Shown here piece by piece: positions 53,815-62,294 of a stretch of 64,000 bases of DNA. The translations under genes were made by a program, and so were the position numbers. Source of the DNA: Roseovarius spongiae (lineage in GTDB: Bacteria; Pseudomonadota; Alphaproteobacteria; Rhodobacterales; Rhodobacteraceae); assembly GCF_003651245.1 (NCBI RefSeq), contig NZ_RAPE01000003.1:186001-250000 (forward strand), given 5' to 3'. Each line of letters starts with the position of its first letter. Within the stretch, counting starts at the first letter, position 1. The notes beneath the pieces were generated by a model. The model ran no database searches. It was not told the origin of the DNA and saw only the letters and a list, made by a program, of their open reading frames with translations.

Positions 53815-54888
53815 ATGGACGATCTCAAAGCCAGATACCTGACGCAGATCGCGGAGGCAGAGGACGAATCCGCGCTCGAGGCGATCCGCATCGCAGCGGT
53901 CGGCAAGAAGGGCGAGGTGGCGCTCAGGATGCGCGAACTGGGCAAGATGACGCCCGAGGAGCGGCAGGCCGCCGGCCCCGCGCTGAACGCGCTCAAGGAC
54001 GAGATCAACAGCGCGCTGGCGGCCCGCAAGGCGGCGCTCGCGGACGCGGCGCTGGACGAGCGGCTGCGCGCCGAATGGCTCGACGTGACGCTGCCCGCGC
54101 GGGGGCGCCGGCAGGGCACGATCCACCCGATTTCACAGGTCACCGAAGAGGTCACCGCGATCTTTGCCGACATGGGATTCGCCGTCGCCGAAGGGCCGCA
54201 GATCGAGAGCGACTGGTACAATTTCGACGCGCTGAACATCCCCGGCCACCACCCCGCGCGCGCCGAGATGGACACGTTCTACACCCATCGCGCCGAGGGC
54301 GACGACCGCCCGCCGCACGTGCTGCGCACGCATACCTCGCCGGTGCAGATCCGCGCGATGCAGGACCAGGGCGCGCCGATCCGGGTGATCGCGCCGGGGC
54401 GCGTCTACCGCGCGGATTACGACATGACGCACACGCCGATGTTCCACCAGGTCGAGGGCATGGCGATCGACCGCGATATCTCGATGGCGAACCTGAAATG
54501 GGTGCTCGAGGAATTCGTCAAGGCGTTTTTCGAGGTCGACGATGTCGAGCTGCGCTTTCGCGCGTCGCATTTTCCGTTCACGGAACCCTCGGCGGAGGTC
54601 GATATCCGCTGCTCCTGGGAGAGCGGCACGCTGAAGGTGGGGGAAGGCGACGACTGGCTCGAGATCCTCGGCAGCGGCATGATGCACCCCAAGGTGCTCG
54701 AGGCCGGGAACATCGATCCCGCGGAGTGGCAGGGCTTTGCATTCGGCATGGGGATCGACCGGATCGCGATGCTGAAATACGGGATCCCGGATTTGCGGGC
54801 GTTCTTTGATTCCGACCTGCGCTGGTTGCGGCATTACGGGTTCGCGGCGTTGGATGTGCCGACGCTCAGGGGTGGGTTGTCGCGATAG
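53815..54888 (+). CDS. pheS: Phenylalanyl-tRNA synthetase alpha subunit
   Basis: A 357-residue catalytic subunit of a class II synthetase. After a helical N-terminal arm come [21 protein letters not shown], then [20 protein letters not shown], then TSPVQIRAM, then [21 protein letters not shown], and the class II motif 3 [25 protein letters not shown] precedes the ATG. pheT follows only after two unrelated genes, one of them on the other strand. Confidence 0.97.
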   Translation: MDDLKARYLTQIAEAEDESALEAIRIAAVGKKGEVALRMRELGKMTPEERQAAGPALNALKDEINSALAARKAALADAALDERLRAEWLDVTLPARGRRQGTIHPISQVTEEVTAIFADMGFAVAEGPQIESDWYNFDALNIPGHHPARAEMDTFYTHRAEGDDRPPHVLRTHTSPVQIRAMQDQGAPIRVIAPGRVYRADYDMTHTPMFHQVEGMAIDRDISMANLKWVLEEFVKAFFEVDDVELRFRASHFPFTEPSAEVDIRCSWESGTLKVGEGDDWLEILGSGMMHPKVLEAGNIDPAEWQGFAFGMGIDRIAMLKYGIPDLRAFFDSDLRWLRHYGFAALDVPTLRGGLSR

Positions 54889-54909
54889 CCGGGCGCCCGC
54901 CCGTCCGGT

Positions 54910-55659
54910 TCATGCCTTGGAGTATCCTCCATCGGCAGCGATCGTCGCGCCGGTGATGGCGCTGGCGGCATCCGACAGCAGGAATGCGGTCACGTTGGCG
55001 ATCTCCTCGGGGCGCAGGACGCGCTTGATCGGCATCGCGTCGACCCATTCCTCGGCCATCTCGGGATCGTCCTTCTTGACCGCATCAAGGATCGGCGTAT
55101 CGACATAGCCGGGCGCCACGGCGTTGACCCGGATGCCCTTCTGCGCCCATTCGACGCCCATCAGCGCCGCCATGTGCGCCACCGCGGCCTTCGATGCGCC
55201 ATAGGCGATGTGCGTCTCGGGATGCACGACCGACAACCCGGCGATGGAGGACGTCAGCACCAGCGCCCCACCGCGGCCATTCATGCGGTGGCCCGCCTCC
55301 TGCGCGGTGAGGAAAACGCCGGTCTGGTTGATCGCGATGACCTTGTCCCAGGTGTCTTTCGGATAGTCCATCGTCGGCCCCGTGGGCGCGATGCCGGCAT
55401 TGGCGACAACCCCCGACAAGGGGCCGAGATCGCCCTCGACGCGCTCCATCGTGTTGCGGATATCGTCCTGGTCGGTCACGTCCATCGCGTAGAAGGTCAC
55501 GCGCTCACCCAGATCATCGGCGACGTCGCCGCCATCGCTGTCGGCGAGGTCCGTCAGCGCCACCTTCGCACCGAGGTCGGCGCAGGTCCTGCACATCGCA
55601 CTCCCGATACCGCCTGCGGCGCCGGTCACGAGGATTGTCTTGTCCGCTAGCGAAATCAT
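54910..55659 (-). CDS. Short-chain dehydrogenase/reductase
   Basis: A 249-residue SDR. The cofactor loop is VTGAAGGIGSAM (11-22), NAG lies in VVANAGIAP, and the catalytic residues are S137/S138, Y153 and K157 (AYGASKAA). The C-terminal DGGYSKA is typical of classical SDRs. The Asp at the end of the second strand (LTDLAD) favours NAD(H). The substrate is unknown. It lies between pheS and pheT on the opposite strand. Confidence 0.9.
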   Translation of the reverse strand: MISLADKTILVTGAAGGIGSAMCRTCADLGAKVALTDLADSDGGDVADDLGERVTFYAMDVTDQDDIRNTMERVEGDLGPLSGVVANAGIAPTGPTMDYPKDTWDKVIAINQTGVFLTAQEAGHRMNGRGGALVLTSSIAGLSVVHPETHIAYGASKAAVAHMAALMGVEWAQKGIRVNAVAPGYVDTPILDAVKKDDPEMAEEWVDAMPIKRVLRPEEIANVTAFLLSDAASAITGATIAADGGYSKA

Positions 55660-55797
55660 CCTGAAACTCCTTTTGCCTCTCGCCCCCGAAAACGTCCGGT
55701 CCGCATCGGAGTTCCGGCCAGTCGGGCGGACATTGTGTCGCCCCCCGACTCCGGGCTAAGGAACATGCCCTCCCTTCAATCATTCGGGATCGATGCC

Positions 55798-56079
55798 ATG
55801 CGCCTGTTCCAGCACGAGAATCGCCAGAAGTCCCCCGCCAGCCGCCGCCTCTACGCCCTATATGAAATCGCCTACACCATCGTCGATTTCATCGCCGCGC
55901 TTTCGTTCCTCGTCGGGTCCATCCTGTTCTTCTGGGCGAAGTACGAAACCCCCGCCGTATGGCTCTTCGTCATCGGCTCGACCTGTTTCTGCCTCAAGCC
56001 GACGATCCGCATGGCCCGCGAGATCAGGCTGCTGGGCATGGGCGACACCGAGGACCTGGCCAAACGCTACGACCGGTAA
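55798..56079 (+). CDS. YrhK-like membrane protein
   Basis: A 93-residue protein with two membrane segments (TIVDFIAALSFLVGSILFFW and WLFVIGSTCFCLKPTIRM) and the head MRLFQHENRQKSPASRRLYA typical of YrhK-family proteins. Function unknown. The ATG at 55798 is chosen since the conserved sequence begins there; an in-frame ATG at 55765 with AAGGA close by is also possible. It stands just before pheT. Confidence 0.75.
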   Translation: MRLFQHENRQKSPASRRLYALYEIAYTIVDFIAALSFLVGSILFFWAKYETPAVWLFVIGSTCFCLKPTIRMAREIRLLGMGDTEDLAKRYDR

Positions 56080-56148
56080 GCGGCCTTTCCCCCCGCCGCC
56101 TTCTGCGCTAAGCGGGGCCAACCGATAACGACCCGCGGATGACGGCAC

Positions 56149-58548
56149 ATGAAATTCACCCTTTCCTGGCTCAAGGACCATCTCGACACGACCGCGTCGG
56201 TCGATGAGATCACCGATGCGCTCACCGATCTCGGGCTCGAGGTCGAGGGCGTGACCAACCCCGCCGCGCGCCTGTCCGAGTTCACCATCGGCAAGGTGAC
56301 CCATGCCGAGCAGCACCCCGACGCCGATCGCCTGCGCGTCTGCCGCGTCGAAACGGACGCGGGCGAGTTGCAGATCATCTGCGGCGCGCCCAACGCGCGC
56401 GCCGGCATCACCGTGGTGATCGCCAAGCCGGGCGTCTACGTGCCCGGCATCGACACCACCATCGGGGTGGGCAAGATCCGAGGCGTCGAGAGCTACGGGA
56501 TGATGTGCTCGGAGCGCGAAATGGAGCTGTCGGACGAACATGACGGCATCATCGAGCTGCCCTCGGGCGAGGTCGGCGAGCGGTTCATCGACTGGCTCGC
56601 CGCCAACGATCCGGCCAAGGTGGACCCGGTGATCGAGATCGCGATCACCCCGAACCGCCCCGACGCGCTCGGCGTGCGCGGCGTCGCGCGCGATCTCGCG
56701 GCGCGCGGGCTGGGCGCGCTGAAACCGGCGCCCGAGGTCCATATCGACGGGCAGTTCCCCTGCCCCATCGGCGTCAGCATATCCGAGGACGCCCGCGCGG
56801 GCGGATGCGAGGTGTTCGCGGGCCGGCTGATCCGCGGCGTCACTAACGGCCCCAGCCCCGAGTGGCTGCAAACCCGGCTGCGCGCCATCGGGCTGCGCCC
56901 GATCTCGGCTTTGGTGGATATCACCAACTTCTTCACCTACGACCGCAACCGCCCGCTGCACGTCTTCGACGCGGCCAAGGTCAGCGGCGATCTGCGCATC
57001 CACCGCGCGGCGGGAGGCGAAACGCTGACCGCGCTCGATGACAAGGAATACACCTTCAGCAAGGGCCAGGTCGTGATTTCGGACGACGCGGGCGTCGAGA
57101 GCATCGCGGGCGTCATGGGCGGCGCCGCCACCGGCTGCACCGAGGAGACCACCGACGTGTTCCTCGAATCCGCGTTCTGGGATCATGTCCAGATCGCGCA
57201 TACGGGTCGCGCGCTCAAGATCAACTCGGACGCGCGCTACCGCTTCGAGCGCGGGGTCGATCCGGCCTTCACCCTTCCGGGGTTGGAACTGGCGACGCAG
57301 ATGATCCTCGATCTCTGCGGCGGCGAGCCGTCCAACCGGGTCATCGCCGGCGCCGTGCCGGACGTGGCGCGCAGCTATCCGCTCGACCCCGAGCGGGTGC
57401 GCTCGCTCGTCGGGATGGACATCGCGGAGGCGGACCAGCGCCAGACGCTGACCGCGCTCGGCTTTCGCATGGAGGGCGACCGCGCGCAGGTTCCCTCGTG
57501 GCGCCCCGACGTGCAGGGCGAGGCGGACCTTGTCGAAGAGGTGGCGCGCATCGCCTCGCTCACGAAGCTCGTCGGCCGCCCGATGGCGCGCGCGCAGGCC
57601 GGCGTGCCCAAGCCGGTGCTTTCGGTCGCGCAGCGGCGCGAACAGGCGGCGCGGCGCACGGCGGCGGCGCTGGGGTATAACGAATGCGTCACGTACAGCT
57701 TCATCGACCATGCCGCCGCCACGCTGTTCGGCGGCGGGGAGGATGCGACGATGCTCGCCAATCCGATCAGTTCCGAGATGAGCCACATGCGCCCCGACCT
57801 GCTGCCCGGCCTCTTGCAGGCCGCCGCGCGCAACCAGGCGCGCGGGGCGGCGGATCTCGCGCTGTTCGAGGCGGGGCATGTCTTTCATGGCGGTGAGCCG
57901 GGCGAGCAGCACATGCAGGTCGCGGGTCTGCTGATCGGCCGCACCGGGCCCAAGGACGTGCACGCAGAGGCGCGCGCGGTCGACGTCTTCGACGCCAAGG
58001 CCGACGCCGAGGCGATCCTCGCGGCCATCGGCGCGCCCGCCAAGGCGCAGATCCTGCGCGGCGGCCCCGACTGGTGGCATCCCGGCCGGCACGGGAGGAT
58101 CTGCCTTGGCCCGAAGAAGGTGCTGGGCGTCTTCGGCGAATTGCACCCCCGCGTGCTGCGCGCCCTGGACGTGAAGGGGCCGGCGGTCGGCTTTACCCTG
58201 TGGCCGGGCGAGGCGCCGCTGCCGCGCAACGCCACCGCCAATCGCGGCGCGCTGGAAACCCGCGACCTCCAGGCCGTCGAGCGCGACTTCGCCTTCGTGG
58301 TCGACGCAGAGGTTGAAGCGCTGACGCTGGTCAACGCGGCCAAGGGCGCCGACAAGGCGCTGATCGAGGAGGTGCGCGTCTTCGACGAGTTCATCGGCGG
58401 CAGCCTTGGCGAAGGCAAGAAGTCCCTCGCCGTGACGGTGCGCCTGCAACCGACCGAGAAGACGCTGAAGGACGCCGAGATCGAGGCGGTGAGCGCGCGG
58501 ATCGTCGAGAAGGTCGGCAAGGCGACCGGCGGGGTGCTGAGGGGCTAG
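56149..58548 (+). CDS. pheT: Phenylalanyl-tRNA synthetase beta subunit
   Basis: A 799-residue subunit. The N-terminus MKFTLSWLKDHLDTTAS leads into the tRNA-binding EMAP-like domain (TIGKVTHAEQHPDADRLRVC), the B3/B4 editing domain (DITNFFTYDRNRPLHVFDAAK), the B5 and catalytic-like domains, and the C-terminal anticodon-binding fold (ERDFAFVVDAEVEA to LQPTEKTLKDAEIEAVS). It pairs with PheS as an alpha2-beta2 enzyme. The length is standard. Confidence 0.97.
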   Translation: MKFTLSWLKDHLDTTASVDEITDALTDLGLEVEGVTNPAARLSEFTIGKVTHAEQHPDADRLRVCRVETDAGELQIICGAPNARAGITVVIAKPGVYVPGIDTTIGVGKIRGVESYGMMCSEREMELSDEHDGIIELPSGEVGERFIDWLAANDPAKVDPVIEIAITPNRPDALGVRGVARDLAARGLGALKPAPEVHIDGQFPCPIGVSISEDARAGGCEVFAGRLIRGVTNGPSPEWLQTRLRAIGLRPISALVDITNFFTYDRNRPLHVFDAAKVSGDLRIHRAAGGETLTALDDKEYTFSKGQVVISDDAGVESIAGVMGGAATGCTEETTDVFLESAFWDHVQIAHTGRALKINSDARYRFERGVDPAFTLPGLELATQMILDLCGGEPSNRVIAGAVPDVARSYPLDPERVRSLVGMDIAEADQRQTLTALGFRMEGDRAQVPSWRPDVQGEADLVEEVARIASLTKLVGRPMARAQAGVPKPVLSVAQRREQAARRTAAALGYNECVTYSFIDHAAATLFGGGEDATMLANPISSEMSHMRPDLLPGLLQAAARNQARGAADLALFEAGHVFHGGEPGEQHMQVAGLLIGRTGPKDVHAEARAVDVFDAKADAEAILAAIGAPAKAQILRGGPDWWHPGRHGRICLGPKKVLGVFGELHPRVLRALDVKGPAVGFTLWPGEAPLPRNATANRGALETRDLQAVERDFAFVVDAEVEALTLVNAAKGADKALIEEVRVFDEFIGGSLGEGKKSLAVTVRLQPTEKTLKDAEIEAVSARIVEKVGKATGGVLRG

Positions 58549-58554
58549 GGGCGC

Positions 58555-59268
58555 TCAGCTATAGGTCTGGCGGCGGAACACCGGCGCGGAGAGCGGCTCG
58601 AAATAGATGTCCATCTGCCAGAAGCACCCGTCCCCCGGACGCCAGAGCGGGTCCGACATGTCGACCACGCCGAACCCCTTTTCGCGCATGAGGGCGACCA
58701 TCTCGTCGAACAGCAGCGCGTCGGAAGACAGGCGAAACACGTAGACCTCGATCACGACGAGGGACGCGTTGGCGAGGATGTGCTCGCTGCCGTTCAGGAT
58801 CGGGACTTCGTAACCGTGGGTGTCGAGCTTGAGAAAATAGGGCCCGGCGTGTTTTCCGTCCGCCTGGCACAGACTGTCGAGCCGGACCGCGCGGGCGCGC
58901 AGCGTCGCCTCCGTCCGCTGCGGATCGGCGGCGCCGCCGAACGGATCGCTGCCGTCAAAGGCGACCTCGCCGTCGATATCGCTGGCGGCGGCCAGTTCGA
59001 AGCGTGCGTTGCGTCGCGCGGCGCAGAATTCCTCGAGCGCCGTGCGGTGAACCGGGTTGGCCTCGATCAGCAGGTAGTCGGCGTCGGGAAAGTAGTCCAT
59101 CGTCTGCACGGACCAACGGCCATCGGATGCGCCGACATCGATGACCGTGGCGACCTCGACGCCGCGGGCGGCGATCCGCCGCAACGCCGCCCGCGCGCGG
59201 GAGCGCTTTTTCTCGGCGGCGTAGCGGCGCAGCCCCGCCGGGACCGCCCGTTTCAGAAATGTCTTCAA
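58555..59268 (-). CDS. FkbM-family methyltransferase
   Basis: A 237-residue SAM-dependent methyltransferase. The SAM motif is ATVIDVGASDGRWS, followed by DADYLLIEANPVHRTALEEF, and the FkbM-specific YFLKLDTHGYEVPILNGSEHIL. Such enzymes often O-methylate sugars or polyketides; the substrate here is unknown. The start is taken as a TTG at 59268 because GGAGGAA lies seven bases before it; no ATG fits better. It is convergent with pheT. Confidence 0.82.
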   Translation of the reverse strand: MKTFLKRAVPAGLRRYAAEKKRSRARAALRRIAARGVEVATVIDVGASDGRWSVQTMDYFPDADYLLIEANPVHRTALEEFCAARRNARFELAAASDIDGEVAFDGSDPFGGAADPQRTEATLRARAVRLDSLCQADGKHAGPYFLKLDTHGYEVPILNGSEHILANASLVVIEVYVFRLSSDALLFDEMVALMREKGFGVVDMSDPLWRPGDGCFWQMDIYFEPLSAPVFRRQTYS

Positions 59269-59475
59269 GATGGATTCCTCCAAAGGCTTATCGGGGCGGA
59301 CCTTACAGGCTTGTCCGGCCCTGTAGAAGCGCAACCGGCGCATTCGCCGGTCAACCGGTCGCAAAGCCCGGAGCGATCGGGTAGGCTGCGGTTCGATGGC
59401 AAGCCGCGCCGCGCGCGCGAGCCAAGGCGCCATGGCCCGAACCAAGACCGAAACCGAAAATGGAGAAGAACCACC

Positions 59476-59925
59476 ATGACCCTGCATGTCTATCTTTCCG
59501 GCGAGATCCACACCGACTGGCGCGAGGAGATCGCCAACGGAGCCGAAGGACTGCCGGTGACATTTTCCGCACCCGTCACCGATCACGGCGCCAGCGACGA
59601 TTGCGGAGTCGCCATCCTCGGGGCCGAAGACGACAAGTACTGGCACGACCACAAGGGCGCGATGATCAACGCGATCCGCACCCGACGCGGCATCGAGGAG
59701 GCCGACATCGTCGTCGTGCGGTTCGGCGACAAGTACAAGCAGTGGAACGCCGCCTTTGACGCCGGTTATGCCGCCGCGCTGGGCAAGTCGCTCATCATTC
59801 TGCAACCGCCCGAACACGATCACGCGCTCAAGGAAGTGGACGCCGCCGCGCTCGCCGTGGCGCGCACGCCCGATCAGGTGGTCGCCGTCCTGCGCTACGT
59901 GTTGAACGGGTCTCTGCCCGGCTGA
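59476..59925 (+). CDS. YtoQ-family protein
   Basis: A 149-residue cytosolic protein of the YtoQ type: VYLSGEIHTDWREEIANGAE near the start, then FSAPVTDHGASDDCGVAILG, then IVVVRFGDKYKQWNAAFDAGY and ALGKSLIIL. The fold is like that of nucleoside 2-deoxyribosyltransferases, but no activity is established. GGAGAAG precedes the ATG. It lies alone, divergent from the FkbM gene. Confidence 0.85.
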   Translation: MTLHVYLSGEIHTDWREEIANGAEGLPVTFSAPVTDHGASDDCGVAILGAEDDKYWHDHKGAMINAIRTRRGIEEADIVVVRFGDKYKQWNAAFDAGYAAALGKSLIILQPPEHDHALKEVDAAALAVARTPDQVVAVLRYVLNGSLPG

Positions 59926-60079
59926 CCCCGCGCGACGGTCCGGCAGGCGCAAGCCTCTGCCCGAAAGGGAAAAACTGTTGCCTTTTCCCATGATAATCCC
60001 GCTAAATATGGATCTATATCCATGATACGGAAACAGACAATTCTCCGGGCGTCGGGAAATACAGGGAAAAGGGACAGTC

Positions 60080-60508
60080 ATGCTTAGTGAATTCAAGGAC
60101 TTCATCGCCAAGGGCAATGTCATGGACATGGCCGTCGGCATCATCATCGGCGCCGCCTTTACCGCGATCGTCACGTCGCTGGTGGGCGATCTGATCAACC
60201 CGATCATCGGCCTGTTCACCGGCGGCGTCGATTTCACCAACAATTACGCCGTGCTCTCCGGCGACGTGCCCGAGGGCGCCTCTCTCGAGGCCGCGCGCGA
60301 AACCGGGGCGTCGATCTTCGCCTATGGCGCGTTCATCATGGCGGTCATCAACTTCCTGATCATCGCCTTCGTGGTCTTCATGCTGGTGCGCTATGTCAAC
60401 AAGGTAAAGGCGATGGCCGAGAAACCCGACGAGGTGGCGCCCGAGGTCGAGACCGGCCCGTCCGAACTGGACGTGCTGCTGGAGATCCGCGACTCGCTGA
60501 AGAAATGA
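60080..60508 (+). CDS. mscL: Large-conductance mechanosensitive channel
   Basis: A 142-residue channel that opens under osmotic downshock. The N-terminal amphipathic helix [13 protein letters not shown] is followed by [30 protein letters not shown] (TM1) and a second segment near [23 protein letters not shown] (TM2). The periplasmic loop and the C-terminal charged helix are present. A terminator follows and then mscS, so two mechanosensitive channel genes lie side by side. Confidence 0.96.
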   Translation: MLSEFKDFIAKGNVMDMAVGIIIGAAFTAIVTSLVGDLINPIIGLFTGGVDFTNNYAVLSGDVPEGASLEAARETGASIFAYGAFIMAVINFLIIAFVVFMLVRYVNKVKAMAEKPDEVAPEVETGPSELDVLLEIRDSLKK

Positions 60509-60529
60509 ACCGCGCAAGCTGACGAGAGA

Positions 60530-60553
60530 GGCCCGGGTGTTCCGGGCCTTTTC
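60530..60553 (+). terminator. Terminator after mscL
   Basis: GGCCCGG (60530-60536) pairs with CCGGGCC (60542-60548) around a five-base loop, followed by TTTTC. It lies 21 bases after the mscL stop. Confidence 0.85.
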
Positions 60554-60622
60554 GCGCCTTGCGCCCGGCTGTGCGGGGATGTTACCTGCCGCCCCTAACG
60601 GAATACCGAAAGGCGTCGCGAC

Positions 60623-61429
60623 ATGGAAGAATACCTGGAAAAGGCGATCAGCTTCGGGCCCCTGATCGTTCAGGCGATCAAGGCGCTCATCGTGCTGGTG
60701 GTCGGCTGGATGGCCGCCGGGCTGATCGGAAGGTTCGTGCGCCGCCAGGTGAACAAGCACCCGCGCATCGACAACACGCTGGGCAATTTCGCCGCCACGC
60801 TGGTCACCTGGATCGTGCGGCTGATGGTGCTGATGGCCGTTCTCGGCCTCTTCGGGATCGAGGCGACGAGCCTCGTCGCCGTCATGGGCGCGGCGACGCT
60901 CGCGATCGGCATGGCGTTGCAGGGTACGCTGGCCGATCTGGCCGCCGGCATCATGCTGGTGATCTTCCAGCCTTACAAAAACGGGCAATATGTCGACATC
61001 GGCGGAACCGGGGGGACCGTGGTGGACATCACGCTGTTCTACACGGAGCTCAAGACGCCTGACAACGTGCAGATCATCGTCCCCAACGGGCAGGCCTGGG
61101 GATCGGTCATCACCAACTACTCGGTGCATGATACGCGCCGGCTCGACCTGACCTTCGGGATCGACTACGACGACGACAGCGACGCCGCGATGAAGATCAT
61201 CCTCGACGCCGCCCGCGCCGACGACCGCATCCACGCCGACCCCGAACCCTGGGCGCGGGTGACGAACCTGGGCGACAGTTCGGTGGACATCACCGCGCGG
61301 CTCTGGTGCGCGACGGCGGACTATTGGGAGCTGAAGTTCAAGCTGACCAAGGAGATCAAGGAAGCCTTCGACGCGAAGGGCATCTCGATCCCCTATCCCC
61401 ATCAGGTCAACGTCGAGAAGGACGCGTGA
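60623..61429 (+). CDS. mscS: Small-conductance mechanosensitive channel
   Basis: A 268-residue MscS-type channel with three membrane segments. TM3 holds the Gly/Ala-rich pore helix (VAVMGAATLAIGMALQGTLADLAAGIMLV), followed by the beta domain FQPYKNGQYVDIGGTGGTVVDI and VPNGQAWGSVITNYS. The C-terminal domain is complete. It releases small solutes at lower tension than MscL. Confidence 0.93.
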   Translation: MEEYLEKAISFGPLIVQAIKALIVLVVGWMAAGLIGRFVRRQVNKHPRIDNTLGNFAATLVTWIVRLMVLMAVLGLFGIEATSLVAVMGAATLAIGMALQGTLADLAAGIMLVIFQPYKNGQYVDIGGTGGTVVDITLFYTELKTPDNVQIIVPNGQAWGSVITNYSVHDTRRLDLTFGIDYDDDSDAAMKIILDAARADDRIHADPEPWARVTNLGDSSVDITARLWCATADYWELKFKLTKEIKEAFDAKGISIPYPHQVNVEKDA

Positions 61430-61435
61430 GGGCGC

Positions 61436-61459
61436 GCAATTCTCGTCCAAGAGAATTGC
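61436..61459. repeat. Perfect inverted repeat between mscS and alkB
   Basis: GCAATTCTC (61436-61444), GTCCAA, GAGAATTGC (61451-61459). The two genes converge here and the repeat may stop transcription from both sides, although no T-run follows. It may belong to a short dispersed palindrome family. Confidence 0.6.
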
Positions 61460-61473
61460 CCATGCCCCCGCCG

Positions 61474-62082
61474 TCAGTCCACGACCCGCAGGGTCAGGTT
61501 GATGCGCCCGCCCTGCGGCAGCAGCGTGCTCGAGCGGAACTTGATCCGGTCGACGCCGTGATGGACGAGCCGCGCATCGCCGCCCATCACCACCACGTCG
61601 CCTGACCTCAACCAGATCGATTCCGTGCGCCCGCCCCGCGTGGCGTTGCCGACCCTGAGCAACCCTTCGTCGCCCAGCGACACCGACAGCACCGGCCAGG
61701 TAAAATCCGCCTCGTCGCGGTCCTGGTGCAGTCCCATGCGCGCGCCCTCGCCGTAGTAGTTGACGAGGCAGCAGTCGGGATCGCGCGCATCGCTCACCAG
61801 GTCTCGCCAGAGCGCAAGAACCCGGTCGGGAATCGCGGGCCAGTCCATGCCTTCCGGGTGCCGCCGGGCATAGCGGTAGCCCGAGCGATCCGACACCCAG
61901 CCATAGCGCCCGGCCGAGGTCATCCGCACGCTCATCTTGCGCCCGAACCGCGTCTCGGGGGCGACAAAGGGCGCGGCGCGCACGACATCGCGCAGGTCCG
62001 CGACCAATGCCTCCTGCGCCGCCCGCTCAATTCGGCCCGGCAGGATACGCAGGCCGCGCAGGTTCAGTTCGGGTTCAGCCAT
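61474..62082 (-). CDS. alkB: Alpha-ketoglutarate-dependent DNA repair dioxygenase AlkB
   Basis: A 202-residue Fe(II)/2-oxoglutarate dioxygenase that removes methyl groups from 1-methyladenine and 3-methylcytosine in DNA. Iron ligands are H119 and D121 (GLHQDRDE) and H175 (RLVHHG); 2-oxoglutarate is held by the Arg residues of GGRINLTLR. NYYGEGARMGLHQD is a close match to the family block. It lies between mscS (convergent) and the dnaK promoter (divergent). Confidence 0.94.
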   Translation of the reverse strand: MAEPELNLRGLRILPGRIERAAQEALVADLRDVVRAAPFVAPETRFGRKMSVRMTSAGRYGWVSDRSGYRYARRHPEGMDWPAIPDRVLALWRDLVSDARDPDCCLVNYYGEGARMGLHQDRDEADFTWPVLSVSLGDEGLLRVGNATRGGRTESIWLRSGDVVVMGGDARLVHHGVDRIKFRSSTLLPQGGRINLTLRVVD

Positions 62083-62154
62083 GCGGACGTCTCCGGCCTC
62101 GGGCGCGCATGCCCGGATTCAATGAAAAACTGTCGTTTCCGTGCTCCCCCGGCG

Positions 62155-62184
62155 CTTGCAGGGGCTCGGCGCGCTCCCTATATA
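62155..62184 (+). promoter_or_regulatory. Heat-shock (RpoH) promoter of dnaK
   Basis: CTTGCA (62155-62160), 15 bases, then CCCTATATA (62176-62184). This fits the sigma-32 consensus CTTG...CCCTATNT of alphaproteobacteria with correct spacing. Transcription would start near 62191, about 100 bases before dnaK. Confidence 0.72.
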
Positions 62185-62294
62185 CGCCGGGAAGCACCGC
62201 CGGCGCCAGCGCGGGCGGTCTCCTTAACCAGTCGGGGCGGGATGCCGTAACGGGTCACGCCCTGTCCTATCGCCTGAAGAGAAAGGGATAACAC

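Noticed and set aside
55858-58449. 863-codon ORF antisense to pheT
   Set aside because: Antisense to a complete pheT and lacking any recognisable domain.
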